The translations under genes were made by a program, and so were the position numbers. A stretch of DNA of 64,000 bases from Epithemia pelagica (lineage: Eukaryota; Bacillariophyta; Bacillariophyceae; Surirellales; Surirellaceae). The notes below the pieces were generated by a model. The model ran no database searches. It saw only the letters and a program-made list of their open reading frames with translations, and was not told the origin of the DNA. Where the stretch lies: assembly GCA_946965045.2 (NCBI GenBank), contig OX337234.1, positions 992,001-1,056,000 of the forward strand. Reading direction: 5' to 3'. Shown in pieces: positions 53,352 to 64,000 of this stretch. Numbering within the stretch: position 1 is the first letter of the stretch; the number at the start of each line of letters is the position of its first letter.

Positions 53352-55109
53352 TCACTCATATGCGCCGGCTCCGAATCTGCGTCCGTTGGTGCTGCCACGG
53401 TCGTTGCTACCGGGATTCTCGGTTCCCGCCGCACTACCAGCGGCATGTCCATTGGTACCTCCGCCGACAGACGGGTCTGTGATGACCGATGGTGGCTCAT
53501 TATTCTCATTCACGTCGACATTGCCGATGCCGCGTCCACTGGCAGCAGAACCGCGCCCCCAATCACCACCGCGCCCCCAATCACCACGTCCCCGCCCGTA
53601 GCCACGGCCGCGGCCACCACCACGGCCGCCACGATCACCTGAGCTGCGGAGCCGAGCTCGTTCCTGATGGATGTACGCCTGTCCGGCGGGCCCAAGAGTG
53701 GCCATCTCCTGGGAAGTGAATCGGCGGCTGACGTCCGTGACGTCAACGCCGTAGAAGGTGAAAATACCGTTGTGCTGTTGGAGACCCGCAAAATTCCGTG
53801 GACGGGAAGCGGGTGACTGTTCGCCCGTGTGTGTTTCCGAGATAAACCGGTGCCGAGTGCCAGGACGTGTGCCACTGCCTCCGATGACATTCGGGTACAG
53901 TTCCGAGACTTCACGCGAGATATAGGCGATGGCGTCATCTAAATTAGACCTGTAGTTGCTTCGCACGGTGCTTTTTATGACGGCAAACTCGGCCGTTGCA
54001 ATTCGGATGTTGTCCAGCAAGATCTTGACCTGATTTGCATTCGAGCGTCGATTAGGTGTCTCTTCGAGCGTGCGGAATGCACGTAGAAGCTTGGTAGAAT
54101 AGGCGTCGAAGCTAAACGCTCTCTCGTTATGATAAAATACGGAACTAAGGATAGCTTCAGCCTTGTTGATACGTTTCTCTTTCTGGCCGCCGCCATCGTA
54201 GTGTGCTACCAAGGCTAACCATGCCGCTCGACCGTTCTGGGATGCCTGGTAGGGTTGAATCCACGTTGCGGGTTGGTCGCGTACACGGTCACTAAGCAAC
54301 CGGTACACTGCCTTGTTGTCTTCGTGAAAGAATGGTCCAGTCAGAGGGTAAGTGTACAATTCTTGCTCTCGGAGAGTTTGAAAGACGTGTCCAGGTTGAA
54401 TTTCAGGCCTAATTACATAGTCGAGTGGGGCTTGTTGCTTCCCAATTATGTGGGACAAATAGGTAGGGAATTCGCGAGACCAATCTTCCCATATCTCTTC
54501 CTTGAGGATTTCGGGCTTAATTTCCGGTGCCTTGTCAGTTTCTGCTTTAATTTCCATCTCGTCGAGGGCATCCGAGAGTACCACTTGGTCGAAGTCGGCA
54601 GCAGTGATGTCACGCCTCTGTCTACGGGCCTTGGAAGCCCAAAAACACAGCCCTTGAAGATTCTTTACGACGCTTGTTGGAAGGCTTATATTATTCGGTC
54701 CAGGGCGTTTCTCCAACCTTGAAGCTAAGGACGTGACATCATCCTTACTCATTCGTCCGAAGGCGTGTAACGAATTAAGACGTTCTATGTTTTCTAGTAC
54801 TTGAATTTCGTTTGCGTTTGCCCCGCACACGGTCAATACCAGCCCGACTTGCGAAAGCGCGGGTGGTGGTCCTGCAGGCGGGTGCGGTATCGGGGGAGGT
54901 GGTGCACCACCATCGCCATCATCGCCGTGTCCACCACCACCACCGCCTCCTCCAGCGCCGCCGTCTCCTCCAGCGCCGCCGTCTCCGCCGCCAGCGGGTG
55001 CACCTCCAGCGGTTTCGCCCCGTGTCGACGCGCTTCTTGTTCCTCTCGTTCCACTACTTGAACTCCCGGCTCTATTACTAGAGCCGCCAGTACTTCCACC
55101 AGTGCCACC

Positions 55110-55261
55110 AAGAAACGACACCGATACTGGATGAAAAATCGTCCAAATCAAAGAAGTGGCTACTTTATCTGCCAACGATACGAGCGACTGGCGAGGGGCT
55201 AGAGCTCGCCGATAGCTAGCTAGATCGCCCAATTTCCGGCCACTATCGTAGCCATATTTTG
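55110..55261 (-). repeat. Terminal direct repeat of nested element (3' LTR)
   Basis: About 152 bp, matching 59819-59970 throughout. It is preceded on the plus strand by CCACC. Confidence 0.85.
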
Positions 55262-58200
55262 GTCCCCTCACGATTCCGGCGTCCACTGACGAGGTGATCG
55301 TGCATCCAGGTTTCCTCCTTTTGTATCAAATAAGACCATCTTTGTCATCGTATCGTGATCAAGTAACTCAAAAGTGCACGGAAAGAACGCAGTGCATGCC
55401 CAGAGCCAACAATCAAACACATCAGCCGAGTCCAAATGGATCTTGCACACGCAACTGCATGATTGAGGACAAGACCATGACCAGACCATCATGTTCTTCC
55501 ATAGCCCATGACATATTTCATACTTCTGGTAGTTGCACTTCATCCAATTTCATACTCCTGGTGGTTCCGCTCCATGCGTACATCCACCAATCAAACTTCA
55601 TTCTCTTTGGTGGTTCCGTTCCACACGTACATCCACCAACACAACACTGTATCTGACTTTGTGGTTCAACCAATCCAACGGTCTAGTCCACAATCTGCAT
55701 CTCTCCTGATAGAAAACAACATAGAAAAACCATCTCAATCTCTCTGTGGTTCGGCAAGACCATTCTGCTGCTTACTCCACAGTTCCATTTACCATTCGAC
55801 CATATTTTGGAGCCAAATTCATGCAAATCACAAGAAATAGGGGCAAAAAGGACCATTTGGGCCCTTTGACTCACGAAACGACCACTATGCAAAATCAAGG
55901 TCATTTCTTCTGCATTGTGCTTCATGGATCCAGCTTCGGCACAATTTCTCCCTCATTTTGACACTCCCATTGCAATTTTCGTGCACTTCGATCATCCTCT
56001 TGCTGAAATGCGAATACTTGAAAGCAAAGACAGCCTTCATCTTTGCCTATAATGGCAACAATCTCCATGAATGATGGCCATATCTGACGAAAAGTAGAGT
56101 GGCCAGAAGTCGTTGCTTAAAATCGTGTGTTCAGAAAATTCCAAGCCTTGCCAAAATCTCAACAAAAGCCAAAATCAAGGGATTTTCACAGCCATCAGGT
56201 CAAGAGCAATATGCAAACAAACCTTGAGGAACAAAGGGAAGGAATCCAACATGGCAGGACACGAGTCCTCAACACAGTTAGTCAGAGGATTCCTTTTCTG
56301 CATCAGCTTGTACCAAAGACTGAGGTACATGTAATATCAACGAGACCACCTTCGACGATGAAGATGGAATATTGTGAAGCCACCGAGGCCAACAGAGCAT
56401 CGACAATGGCTGTGTCCTCACGGCAGAAGACCTTCAGCTGCCATCTTCCTTCGTAGAATCAGCTCTGCTCAAACCGACGAAATGTCCAATTGCAACCAGC
56501 TGGAGAAATACTGAACACTTCTCCCAACAAATTTGCTTGCAGGGTCACAAAAACCTTCTGACTCTATCAGCATGTCATTTGTCATTTGACAAAAGCAAGA
56601 CTGGACTCCATGTTCCAAACTTGTGGGTTCAGGAAAATCTAAACCCTCGACAAATCTCGATCAAAGGGCGCTCATGCATTCATCGGATTAAATCAAGACA
56701 TGCACGTGTGACATGATTTCCACCACCATTGCCGAACTTGTTGCTTGGGAGCAAGAAAAACAACCAAGTCCCCTGAATCTCGTTACCACATTTTACCTCA
56801 GCCAACAATGGTCGACATCAAAGACCATCAAATCGCGAGCAACACCACAGCAGCAAAACCAAGTACTGAGAACTCATGGCAAGGCGACACTAACAGCATA
56901 CATTCTCCATTTGGGAAACCACGGCCGTTAAGGGGAACATCTTGAGCGCATTCTGGCCGACAGCCAACAATTCAAAGAGACGGGCCCAAGCAGAACCTGG
57001 ATCTGGCGTTGATGCGCAAACTCAAGAACAGAATGCTCAGTTCCTTGACGACACTGAGACAACCAACCATACGAGTAAACCAATGCCTTGATTACCAAAT
57101 GAACCACTGCAAAGAAACAACAACATTGTTTGTGCGAATATGATTCCTCAACAAACAAACCCACAGGGTGGATTCCGTAGACAGAGACAGAGCCAGTAAA
57201 CCAAGAAACGACCTCGTTGTTGGATAAAATATCGAACATCACTGGCCCCAGCAGATTTGCATTAACGCAAGGGTCACAACGAACACCCGCAACTTGTCAT
57301 TCTCCATTTTGCGGCCATCGCAAGCAAAATCAAGATGCAAGAAAGAATCAACTGAACGAAATTCCATAGGCCAACGCTTGTAGAATTTTCCGTGGTCTTC
57401 TAGCTCCGTCATGTTCCGTTCATTCTTGCCTCTCCAAAGCCCAACAGATTTGCTTCCAAACAGAAGCCTTGTAAAGTCTCAAGTCTTCCCATGAATCGGG
57501 TGAGACATACACTCGAGTAATCACCATAGGCCATAGCAATGATGGCAAGGAACATAGTCCTCAAAACAGTCTTGGCCGTGACAACCCTTCCACCATTTGT
57601 CGAGCATTCACGACAACAGCTAGAACTTCAAAACGCGGGCTCAAGCAAAACCATGATGCTTTAGGCCCAAACCCATAGGGCCAATCTGTCAACCATAGAC
57701 AGAGTTCCACAAGGCAAACTCCAGTGACTTGTGTAATCAAAGGGGAAGTCATTTGACTTCGCCAACACAGTGGGAAACCAACGACTGATAGCAAGAAGCA
57801 ATGTCGGCACGCAAAGCATAGCATGACAGACATACCAACAACCGCACACCGCGAGAAGGCAAATGCATAAAACACATCATCAGTCCCCTTTCAAGGGTCC
57901 TTCACAACATCTCGACCAACAAGACACAGTTCTCATGCGACAAGGACTGAGTGGGAATTGTACTGGGGTACAACAACAATCAACCTTGCAATGCTCCTTC
58001 TTCCTCTTTTACCATGCCATTCACTCATGGCCCAGGGGTCATAGGACGAGTCCCCTGTCAACGATGGATGTTCTGTGAAGACAGAACGAGACCTAACAAC
58101 AAAAGGCTTGATCATCAAGCATCATCCTCTTGCTTGAATTTCCATAGAACAGAGCACCAAGCAAATGCCGTACGAACAGCAACTTAAATGACAAGAAACA

Positions 58201-59818
58201 AGGCCGACTCCAACAACCTTGACTGCTTGACCTCTGCTCCCATGTTTGGGCAAAACAGACAGAGGCACAACAATCATAATTTTCCTTAACCGACACCCAC
58301 CAGTCTGGTACGGGTCACTCTCTCATGTCATCAATCAAGCAAACCCAGTCGTTGACAATGATAAGTGGTTAACATCTGACAGCATAACAACACTGCATGT
58401 TCTCGGACCAACAACATATCCAACTTCTGATAATCCAAGTCAGAGGATCCTTGAGAGATAGCCCAAAGCATATGGACTCAACAAACAACTTAGGATTCGT
58501 AACCCATAGGGAAAAAACAGTCAACAATACTCAGCCCCATGATGCTGATACTTCCCTCAGCACTCAACAGGGCCTCATCACGACCTCACAGAGAAAAGAA
58601 CAAGACATGCATAGAGCAAGTCACCGATTCGTTCCATAGCAATCATTCTTGACCAAGACAAGGACAGAGTCAATGGAAGGGTTACTCTCGGGGTTCACCC
58701 TGCTCCACAATGGATGACAAAAGTTCATCCCAACGACTGCCATAACACATGACAACCACGTCGCCAAAATATCGATGGTAAACCAAACCTCATGGATACC
58801 ACCAGCACAAAATAGACCAATCATGCCACCATCATAATTTGACGGCTGTTGTACTCAGCAACAGGCATAAGATATGCCGAATATTAAGCTTGACTGCTTC
58901 TTTCCTTTCGGAACAATGCCAAAAGTCCATGGCATGAGAAAAGGGCATTATCAACGCCACAAAAACAACAGATCAATTCATGATCTCATACTCAGCACAC
59001 CAACTGCCGAACGAGCAGAATCTTATCTTCAACTCTTGTTGTCTGTTTATCTCGTAGACAGTGCATCATACATGCACCCAATCCACAGATAAAACAAATT
59101 ATATGTGAATCGCCATCCATGGCACCATCAAACCCAGAACACTGCGTGATCTCAAGATTCAACAATCGATTGCAGTACAAGCACAATGCGCTCTCTGCTC
59201 GCACCGCACAAGCAATCATGGATTAAATCATCCATGCTCAGCCCACAAAAGGGGCTCACTTACGAAAGGAGACACAGAGTCCCCTGTCGTCGACAGACAT
59301 TTGTTTACTGTCCAATTTCGTACCTCTATAGTGCATCCTCTTCTGCACTTTCGCAGTGTGCGACTTCCTTCGTCAGCACCAAACTTTCTTTGTGACTTCT
59401 GGTGTGTATGTCCGATCATCGAGTTGAACAACGGGCTCACAATGAAGCACCGTCCGTCGAGTGATCTACATGCGGCACGTTCAACTTGGAACTCCAACAA
59501 TGTAGAAAAACGGCGTACGTCGATTAATAACCGAACGCATCCGCAATGGGCACTCTCTCATATTGCATACCTCCCAACGGGAAGAGGCTTGGCGCGTCCG
59601 CCGTTTGCCCGAATATGTGCGCAACAGCAGACCACACATTCCTCCTCACCACTCAATTCCCCGCTGAAGGAAGAGTATTACGAGTGAGGAGTTCTTGGGC
59701 GAATGAACCCTCCGAGCGGACTCATCCAGATATTCTCGCGACCTTCCCAGGCTGGATATTTGGACCTTCCCAGGCCTCAACTCATGGTGAACTCTCAGAG
59801 ACTTGGGTTTGATAAACC
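55262..59818. other. Interior of nested element; no gene recognised
   Basis: 4.56 kb without any ORF over about 155 codons or any recognisable domain on either strand. It is C/A-rich and G-poor on the plus strand. The lack of coding capacity fits a non-autonomous derivative. Confidence 0.7.
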
Positions 59819-59970
59819 AAGAAACGACACCGATACTGGATGAAAAATCGTCCAAATCAAAGAAGTGGCTACTTTATCTGCCAACGATACGAGCGACTGG
59901 CGAGGGGCTAGAGCTCGCCGATAGCTAGCTAGATCGCCCAATTTCCGGCCACTATCGTAGCCATATTTTG
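59819..59970 (-). repeat. Terminal direct repeat of nested element (5' LTR)
   Basis: Matches 55110-55261. It is followed on the plus strand by CCACC (59971-59975). Confidence 0.85.
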
Positions 59971-60179
59971 CCACCACCACTGGGGTTCCGTTCCGTTCCT
60001 GTTTTCCTCGCGGGCATCTTTCTACTACCCGTATCCGTACTGGCTCCCCCCGCTGGGACAGCGGTTCCCGTTCCTTGCCCTTCGGGGCTTGTTTCCGGTG
60101 GATTCTTCGTCGTAGCTCTAGTATTCGTTGTAGTTCACTTCGTTTACTTCCTCTCAATACCGCAGTGGGTCTGATAAAC

Positions 60180-60338
60180 TGTCTTGTTCCAGTCGATACC
60201 TTATTCAACGTGCAAATTAAAAGATATTATAAGGCTAAACCACTAATGTAAGGATCCCCAAAATAGTAACCATGTAAACGGTAAAACCCCCAAAGATTTC
60301 CCATATCCGGGTTTTGTTCCCACGACCCGAATAAGACA
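60180..60338 (-). repeat. 5' LTR of the Copia-type element
   Basis: 159 bp, apparently identical to 49007-49165. Followed by TAAC, the target duplication. Confidence 0.92.
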
Positions 60339-61060
60339 TAACCAGGTACAAGCACTGGTTTCAAAACAATGATCCTTCTCGATACGAGTACGACACGTTG
60401 GTGGTCGCTCTTTTCCGGAATCCATACGATTGGCTCAAGGCTATGGAACATGTGCCTCATCATGCGCCAAACCACATGCGGACCAAAGAGGGTGCCAGCC
60501 TGGACATGCCAGGGTCATAAAATGACTGGCGCATCTTTTTAACCCGAGAATGGACCACGGAACGAGTGGGACGAGATTTAGAGATGATTGGGAACGAAAC
60601 TTGTCAGCAGAATTTTCCGTATCGCGACATTGTGAGCTGTGTCGCCGAACCACTGCCACCTGAGGATTACAATCACACTTTGAGGTTTTCGGAGAACAAG
60701 CCGTTTTACGAAATGCGGAACGATGGGTCTGGCGTACCGTATGAGAACATATTGGAACTCCGAACAGACAAGATTCGTAACTTTTTGTCTGTTCGGGACT
60801 TTCCCCATATTGCAGATGTGTTGGTAACGCAGTATGAGGAGTTGCTGGAAGAAGGAACAGGTTCGTTGCTTACACAAATCCACGTAATGACCGGAATCGA
60901 ACCTCAATGTGAAGCGGATATGCCCCAGCCTGGTGAGCATGGGGAAGAGCGAGTGGTGACGCCTGATTTTGCCAAACACGTTCGTCTTCATTTGAATTGG
61001 ACTGTGGAAGCCATGTTGGGCTACAACATCGAATGGGGTCGGGAGATTGTTTTGCCGTGA

Positions 61061-61356
61061 CCTAATGTCATTATTGGTTGTATCATGTACCAATCTGATA
61101 GCACCCTTTATTGAATTATACATATCTTTACCATGGTCTCACATAATCAAAAAGTAGTCGTGGGAACAAGGTGTCCCTAACCCCAGGGACGAGAAAAGAT
61201 AGTTCCAGCATTTGGTGCGTGCAACGGTATACTCGACATGGACCCTTTTTTGCACCGAAAAAAGAATGGTTTCTGATGATTGCTGCTGGATAGCTGTGTC
61301 ACCTGTGATCCCCACGACGAAACGGTGACATCCGTAGTCTTTCTTGCGTCCATCTA
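61061..61356. other. Intergenic; nothing recognised
   Basis: About 300 bp between the convergent sulfotransferase-like pseudogene and the fragment below. Confidence 0.4.
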
Positions 61357-61876
61357 TTAGTTGTACACATCCATGCCACCAGTACCGGAAGTTGGGACCC
61401 ACGTTTTCTGGCGATATTCGTTTGCCCATTGCTTGAGTGTCTCCCATCCCTCTCGCATATTTTTGGGATCAAAGTCGTAGATATCCATGGAACAGTGTAT
61501 CATTTCCTGAATCCCCCATACCTGAGGAACGGAAAGGGGCACCGTGCTGATGCTGTCAGGACCACTACCATCATCTACGCAGCGTACGACATGGCATTTC
61601 CCAGTGATGGTCCACTCTGGTAAACCATTTTCTGGGTCGAGGGTTAACCAACTTGCGATCCCGTTGTTATTTTTCAAGAAACGGGGGTTGGCCGCAATCA
61701 CCCCCGTGCAAACTTGTTCCCCAAGATCTCCTCCTCCACTTTCTCGATAGTACTGAGCCATCCCCTTCTTGGCCTTCATAAAGAACAGTCTCAAGTTCAA
61801 ACCACACATTGCAGCCACGGGACTTGTGAAAGAACGCATACGAGGGTGATCAATAATTTGTTCCCGAAAATTTTGA
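61357..61876 (-). CDS. C-terminal part of an unrecognised host gene
   Basis: The frame ends at 61357 (GGMDVYN) and is open upstream of its first ATG (61839), covering FREQIIDHPRMRSF back to an in-frame TGA near 61890. Visible residues: GDLGEQVCTGVIAANPRFL, TLDPENGLPEWTITGKCHVV and PQVWGIQEMIHCSMDIYDFD; it is globular and mixed alpha/beta, with no motif I know. An AG splice acceptor probably lies just upstream. The 5' exons may have been displaced by the Copia element whose pol ends at 62052. No function is claimed. Confidence 0.5.
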
Positions 61877-62051
61877 AGCGTACATGTTGAAACTCACACA
61901 GCTGCTGTAAAGGCAAACTACGGAATCTTATTTTACTCATCGAATGAGACCTTTTTCCTTTCAGATCTCTTCCCTGCCTTACGTTCCACGAGCGTCCATT
62001 TGTCGTCGTCATCCGCTGGCAGCTGTTCAGTCGCATTAACTTGCTTCTTTG
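61877..62051. other. Junction between host fragment and Copia pol; possible 3' LTR start
   Basis: On the minus strand, a purine-rich CTGAAAGGAAAAAGG about 100 nt after the pol stop could be a polypurine tract. The partner LTR is not in the window, so the element's end cannot be fixed. Confidence 0.35.
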
Positions 62052-64000
62052 CTAGTGATTCCTCAACACACTCCTTTGTGCCGAGTGGTATGGACTAGTC
62101 GGCAGAATATTCATGATGGCATCCCGATGTTGATAGAAAAGTTGCCCTTGTAAAGGTTTGGTGTAGAAGTCCGCCACCATTTGGTCGGTCGGACAATATT
62201 CAATTCGTAAGTCTTTGTTCTGGATACGATCCTTGATATAAAAATATCTGATGTTGATGTGTTTCGTACGTTTTGTGCTGGACATGCGTCCATTGTTCTC
62301 CAACAGCATCGCGCTTTGGTTGTCTTGGTATACCACGACGTCCTTGATCTGCACTCCTTGACTTTTCAGGAAATTGCGAGTCCATACAATCGTTGGCAAC
62401 ACATCATGAGCCCCAATGAGTTCACTTTCCATCGAACTTCTGGCCACTAGTTTTTGTTTGGTTGAATGTGATATAACACTTCCGCGACCCATGCATAGGT
62501 TTGCACCAGTGTGCCCCTTCATATCATTGTGGGTAGCATACGACGCGTCGATCCACCATCGTAGCACCCCGTGTTTATTAGCTTCTAGTCGCAAAATCAG
62601 GTCCTTTGTGTTTTGTAGATACTTGATGACTCGTATCAATTTTCGATAGTCGTCTTCGTTGGGTTTTGATACTCTGGTACATAAAAATGCGATAGCTGTG
62701 CGTATATCAGGGCGTCCCCGATGTGCTAAGTATGCCAACTGCATGGTCATACTGTGGAACAGTTCAGCGCGTGTTGCATCCAATGGTTTGCAATTCTCAT
62801 TGATGAGGAAGAGATGTGCCGCTGCTGGAGTCAGTGCTTTACCGTTCATTTCTTGTGGAATATCGTCCAGAACAGTGGCCACATAGGGGGTCATATCAAC
62901 TTGTAACACCCCGGGTTCTGAGAAATCTAGGTACATCCCCAAGTAATCATGACGCTTTCCTCTGGAGATTGAGAGCTCTCCGAGTTGGCCAAATTCTTTG
63001 ATGAGCTGGTTGATGATCATGGATACGGTTTCTTCCTTAGCATGGGAGATTTTTAAATCATCCACGTGCCATGTAATCGTGCACTGGGTCCCGTCGATAT
63101 TTTTGTTTGCGACACATGTGTCATATTCGTTTAGGATAAAGCCCCAATTTTTCAGTACGATAGAGAGTTTTTCCCAAAAGAGTCGTGCTGCTCTGAGCGT
63201 TCCGTAAAGCGCTTTTAGCATGTCAACATAAATGACAGGCTTTCCTTTCTCGTAGGTAAGATATGGGCGATAGGCGGCTTCATCCACTTCCAGTAGCAGT
63301 TTTGCCATGATACCATCAATTCTCATATGGACGTCGGGATCCATGTCGGCTTGCATAAACGCGCCGGGAATGTCCACGACCGCCACCTCCCTATGTTCCA
63401 ATGCATCGATGATTGCCGTTAAGAACACAGCTTCGGTGGTTACTGTGGGAGAGGCTGCGTCCTCTCGCGGGATATACAAACGCTGTTTACGCCCATCGGC
63501 GCATCCTCGACCCTTGACTTTCCCATTGCGTTTTTGTTTGAGAAACATAAGGTAGCCGAGTGCGTTTGTGAGTTGATTGCTGGTTAGTGATGTCTTGTGA
63601 ACACCACGGATCACTCCTCGCTCATGTAGTTGTGTAATTTCTTTCTTGACAGCCGCCACTCCTTGATCTCCAAAAATCTTCAATCCCTTGCTCATGGGCA
63701 TTTGTGGGGTTGCCATGCTTACTTCACCACTGTCGGCGACAAACAGCCAACCGTCATGAATGTATCCATCCATTGGTGCTTGTTCTTGCTCATTGAAGTG
63801 AAAGGTGGCATTGCTATGCCCGAAACGATGTGTATATGAGCGCTCACGCTGTGGTCGTAGGTTGTAACCACTTTCATGACCATCCTCATGATCTTGTTCT
63901 TGACCCATATCTATGGGAATGTCGTTGTCATCAGCAACGGTCTCAACACCAGCAACGGTCTCAACATCCTCATTGATATTGTTATCGCTCCCCTGCCGGT
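62052..64000 (-). CDS. Second Copia-type pol (RT and RNase H), partial, continues beyond the window
   Basis: The frame is open from the window's right edge to 62052; an internal ATG lies at 63908. The first visible codons contain a short duplicated ETVAGVETVADD. RT motifs: VAVVDIPGAFMQADMDPDV, YGTLRAARLFWEKL and TITWHVDDLKISH, where the usual YVDD box is HVDD. RNase H: LRWWIDASYATHNDMKGHTG, RSSMESELIGAHDVLP and VYQDNQSAMLLENN. It ends with HINIRYFYIKDRI...DQMVADFYTKPL. It is clearly Copia-type but only distantly related to the pol at 49197-53351, so two Copia lineages are present. Integrase and protease would lie beyond the window. Confidence 0.9.
   Translation of the reverse strand, partial: RQGSDNNINEDVETVAGVETVADDNDIPIDMGQEQDHEDGHESGYNLRPQRERSYTHRFGHSNATFHFNEQEQAPMDGYIHDGWLFVADSGEVSMATPQMPMSKGLKIFGDQGVAAVKKEITQLHERGVIRGVHKTSLTSNQLTNALGYLMFLKQKRNGKVKGRGCADGRKQRLYIPREDAASPTVTTEAVFLTAIIDALEHREVAVVDIPGAFMQADMDPDVHMRIDGIMAKLLLEVDEAAYRPYLTYEKGKPVIYVDMLKALYGTLRAARLFWEKLSIVLKNWGFILNEYDTCVANKNIDGTQCTITWHVDDLKISHAKEETVSMIINQLIKEFGQLGELSISRGKRHDYLGMYLDFSEPGVLQVDMTPYVATVLDDIPQEMNGKALTPAAAHLFLINENCKPLDATRAELFHSMTMQLAYLAHRGRPDIRTAIAFLCTRVSKPNEDDYRKLIRVIKYLQNTKDLILRLEANKHGVLRWWIDASYATHNDMKGHTGANLCMGRGSVISHSTKQKLVARSSMESELIGAHDVLPTIVWTRNFLKSQGVQIKDVVVYQDNQSAMLLENNGRMSSTKRTKHINIRYFYIKDRIQNKDLRIEYCPTDQMVADFYTKPLQGQLFYQHRDAIMNILPTSPYHSAQRSVLRNH

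Larger units (their letters stand above)
55110..59970 (-). mobile_element. Nested non-coding LTR element (large retrotransposon derivative, about 4.86 kb)
   Basis: Direct repeats of about 152 bp at 55110-55261 and 59819-59970 appear identical and are flanked by the 5-bp duplication CCACC (55105-55109 and 59971-59975). On the minus strand, the sequence following the first repeat is GGTTTATCAAACCCA, close to the primer-binding-like GTTTATCAGACCCA of the surrounding element. The sequence before the second repeat ends in purine-rich GTGAGGGGAC. The 4.56-kb interior has no long ORF. The repeat ends (CAAAATATGG...CGTTTCTT on the minus strand) are not the usual TG...CA. Confidence 0.8.
53352..60017 (-). 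pseudogene. Copia-type gag, interrupted after 15 codons by a nested LTR element
   Basis: The original gag starts at ATG 60017 (MPARKTGTERNPSGG) and continues at 55104 after the nested element. Removing 55105-59970 restores a perfect Gly/Ser-rich frame of about 599 codons. It has a helical middle (RDQPATWIQPYQAS; FDAYSTKLLRAF) and an Arg/Gly-rich C-terminus (DRGGRGGGRGRGYG) likely binding RNA in place of a zinc knuckle. By chance the nested element's 3' LTR is also open in this frame, so an uninterrupted but chimeric frame reaches up to 55286. Gag ends at TGA 53352-53354, and pol is in the same frame immediately after. Confidence 0.85.
49007..60338 (-). mobile_element. Ty1/Copia-type LTR retrotransposon, itself interrupted
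   Basis: LTRs of 159 bp at 49007-49165 and 60180-60338 appear identical, begin TGTCTTG and end AAGACA (TG...CA). They are flanked by the 4-bp duplication TAAC. Gag and pol are on the minus strand. Downstream of the 5' LTR (60179 and lower) the sequence GTTTATCAGACCCA resembles a tRNA primer-binding site. Next to the 3' LTR is a purine-rich GCGGGGA. Identical LTRs imply a young insertion. Without the nested element (55110-59970) it would be about 6.5 kb. Confidence 0.92.
48700..61060 (+). pseudogene. P-loop sulfotransferase-like gene, split by an LTR retrotransposon
   Basis: Exon 1 is 48700-48872 (signal-anchor MAILAFAVCMLSALYNLIG, then SLIGERNNGTRWISG, a P-loop-type PAPS-binding site). An 83-bp intron GTAAGT...CACAG (48873-48955) follows. 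The coding sequence resumes at 48956 and is interrupted at 49006. It continues at 60343 after the retrotransposon and one copy of the TAAC duplication; reading across gives VRELTRYKHWF in frame. The second part has VALFRNPYDWLKAM, the 3'-phosphate-binding type motif, and runs to 61060. An in-frame TAA near 60518 also interrupts it, with homologous-looking sequence open again immediately after. It is therefore doubly disabled, unless the TAA sits in an unrecognised intron. The natural substrate is unknown. Confidence 0.7.

Noticed and set aside
54833-55111. 92-codon frame rich in Ala/Glu/Val
   Set aside because: It is an out-of-frame reading of the low-complexity gag N-terminus; the Gly/Ser frame continues correctly into gag.
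55262-59818. Hidden gene inside the nested element
   Set aside because: All frames are short, overlap randomly on both strands and show no domain.
59795-60208. 137-codon frame as the gag start
   Set aside because: It reads the retroelement leader and nested LTR in the wrong frame. The frame from ATG 60017 restores gag after removing the nested element.

Overview
The window looks like a repeat-rich chromosome region of a unicellular photosynthetic eukaryote, most likely a diatom. The evidence is short GT-AG introns of roughly 78-86 bp, Ty1/Copia pol proteins of the kind abundant in diatoms, and a mix of ordinary eukaryotic genes (fumarase, LST8, a GPI-GalNAc transferase-like protein, a CZIB/DUF866 protein). 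The organism call is inference; no species can be assigned from the sequence alone.

Layout. 1-3271 is the inner end of a large terminal-inverted-repeat (TIR) DNA element. 3272-13811 is host DNA: a signalling-type AAA ATPase, an LRR protein, a PGAP4-like glycosyltransferase and a decayed membrane-protein locus. 13812-21461 is a second, inverted, nearly complete copy of the TIR element with two convergent genes, one encoding a 1204-aa candidate transposase with CxxC clusters and the other a 573-aa accessory protein; a smaller 1.3-kb inverted-repeat element sits in its tail. 21462-28466 holds a second decayed membrane-protein-like locus and three paralogous small membrane-protein genes. 28969-35833 is a compact host block: CZIB-like, LST8, mitochondrial fumarase, LRR protein.

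35890-43200 is a complete hAT transposon with a 14-bp perfect TIR and a perfect 8-bp target duplication. Besides its transposase it carries an endonuclease III-like (HhH-GPD) DNA glycosylase gene. 43.9-46.02 kb is a 5'-truncated LINE with a restriction-like endonuclease domain. 46256-48223 is a frameshifted protein-kinase-like gene. 48700-61060 is a sulfotransferase-like gene broken by a Copia-type LTR retrotransposon (49007-60338, 159-bp LTRs, TAAC duplication). That retrotransposon is itself broken in gag by a non-coding LTR element (55110-59970, about 152-bp LTRs, CCACC duplication). 61357-61876 is a host gene fragment, and 62052 to the window end is part of a second, different Copia pol.

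The most interesting points are the hAT element with a captured DNA glycosylase, the two-gene TIR element whose transposase family I do not recognise, the nested large retrotransposon derivative whose primer-binding-like site resembles that of its host retroelement, and the three-member membrane-protein family with an invariant acidic loop motif and an invariant C-terminus.
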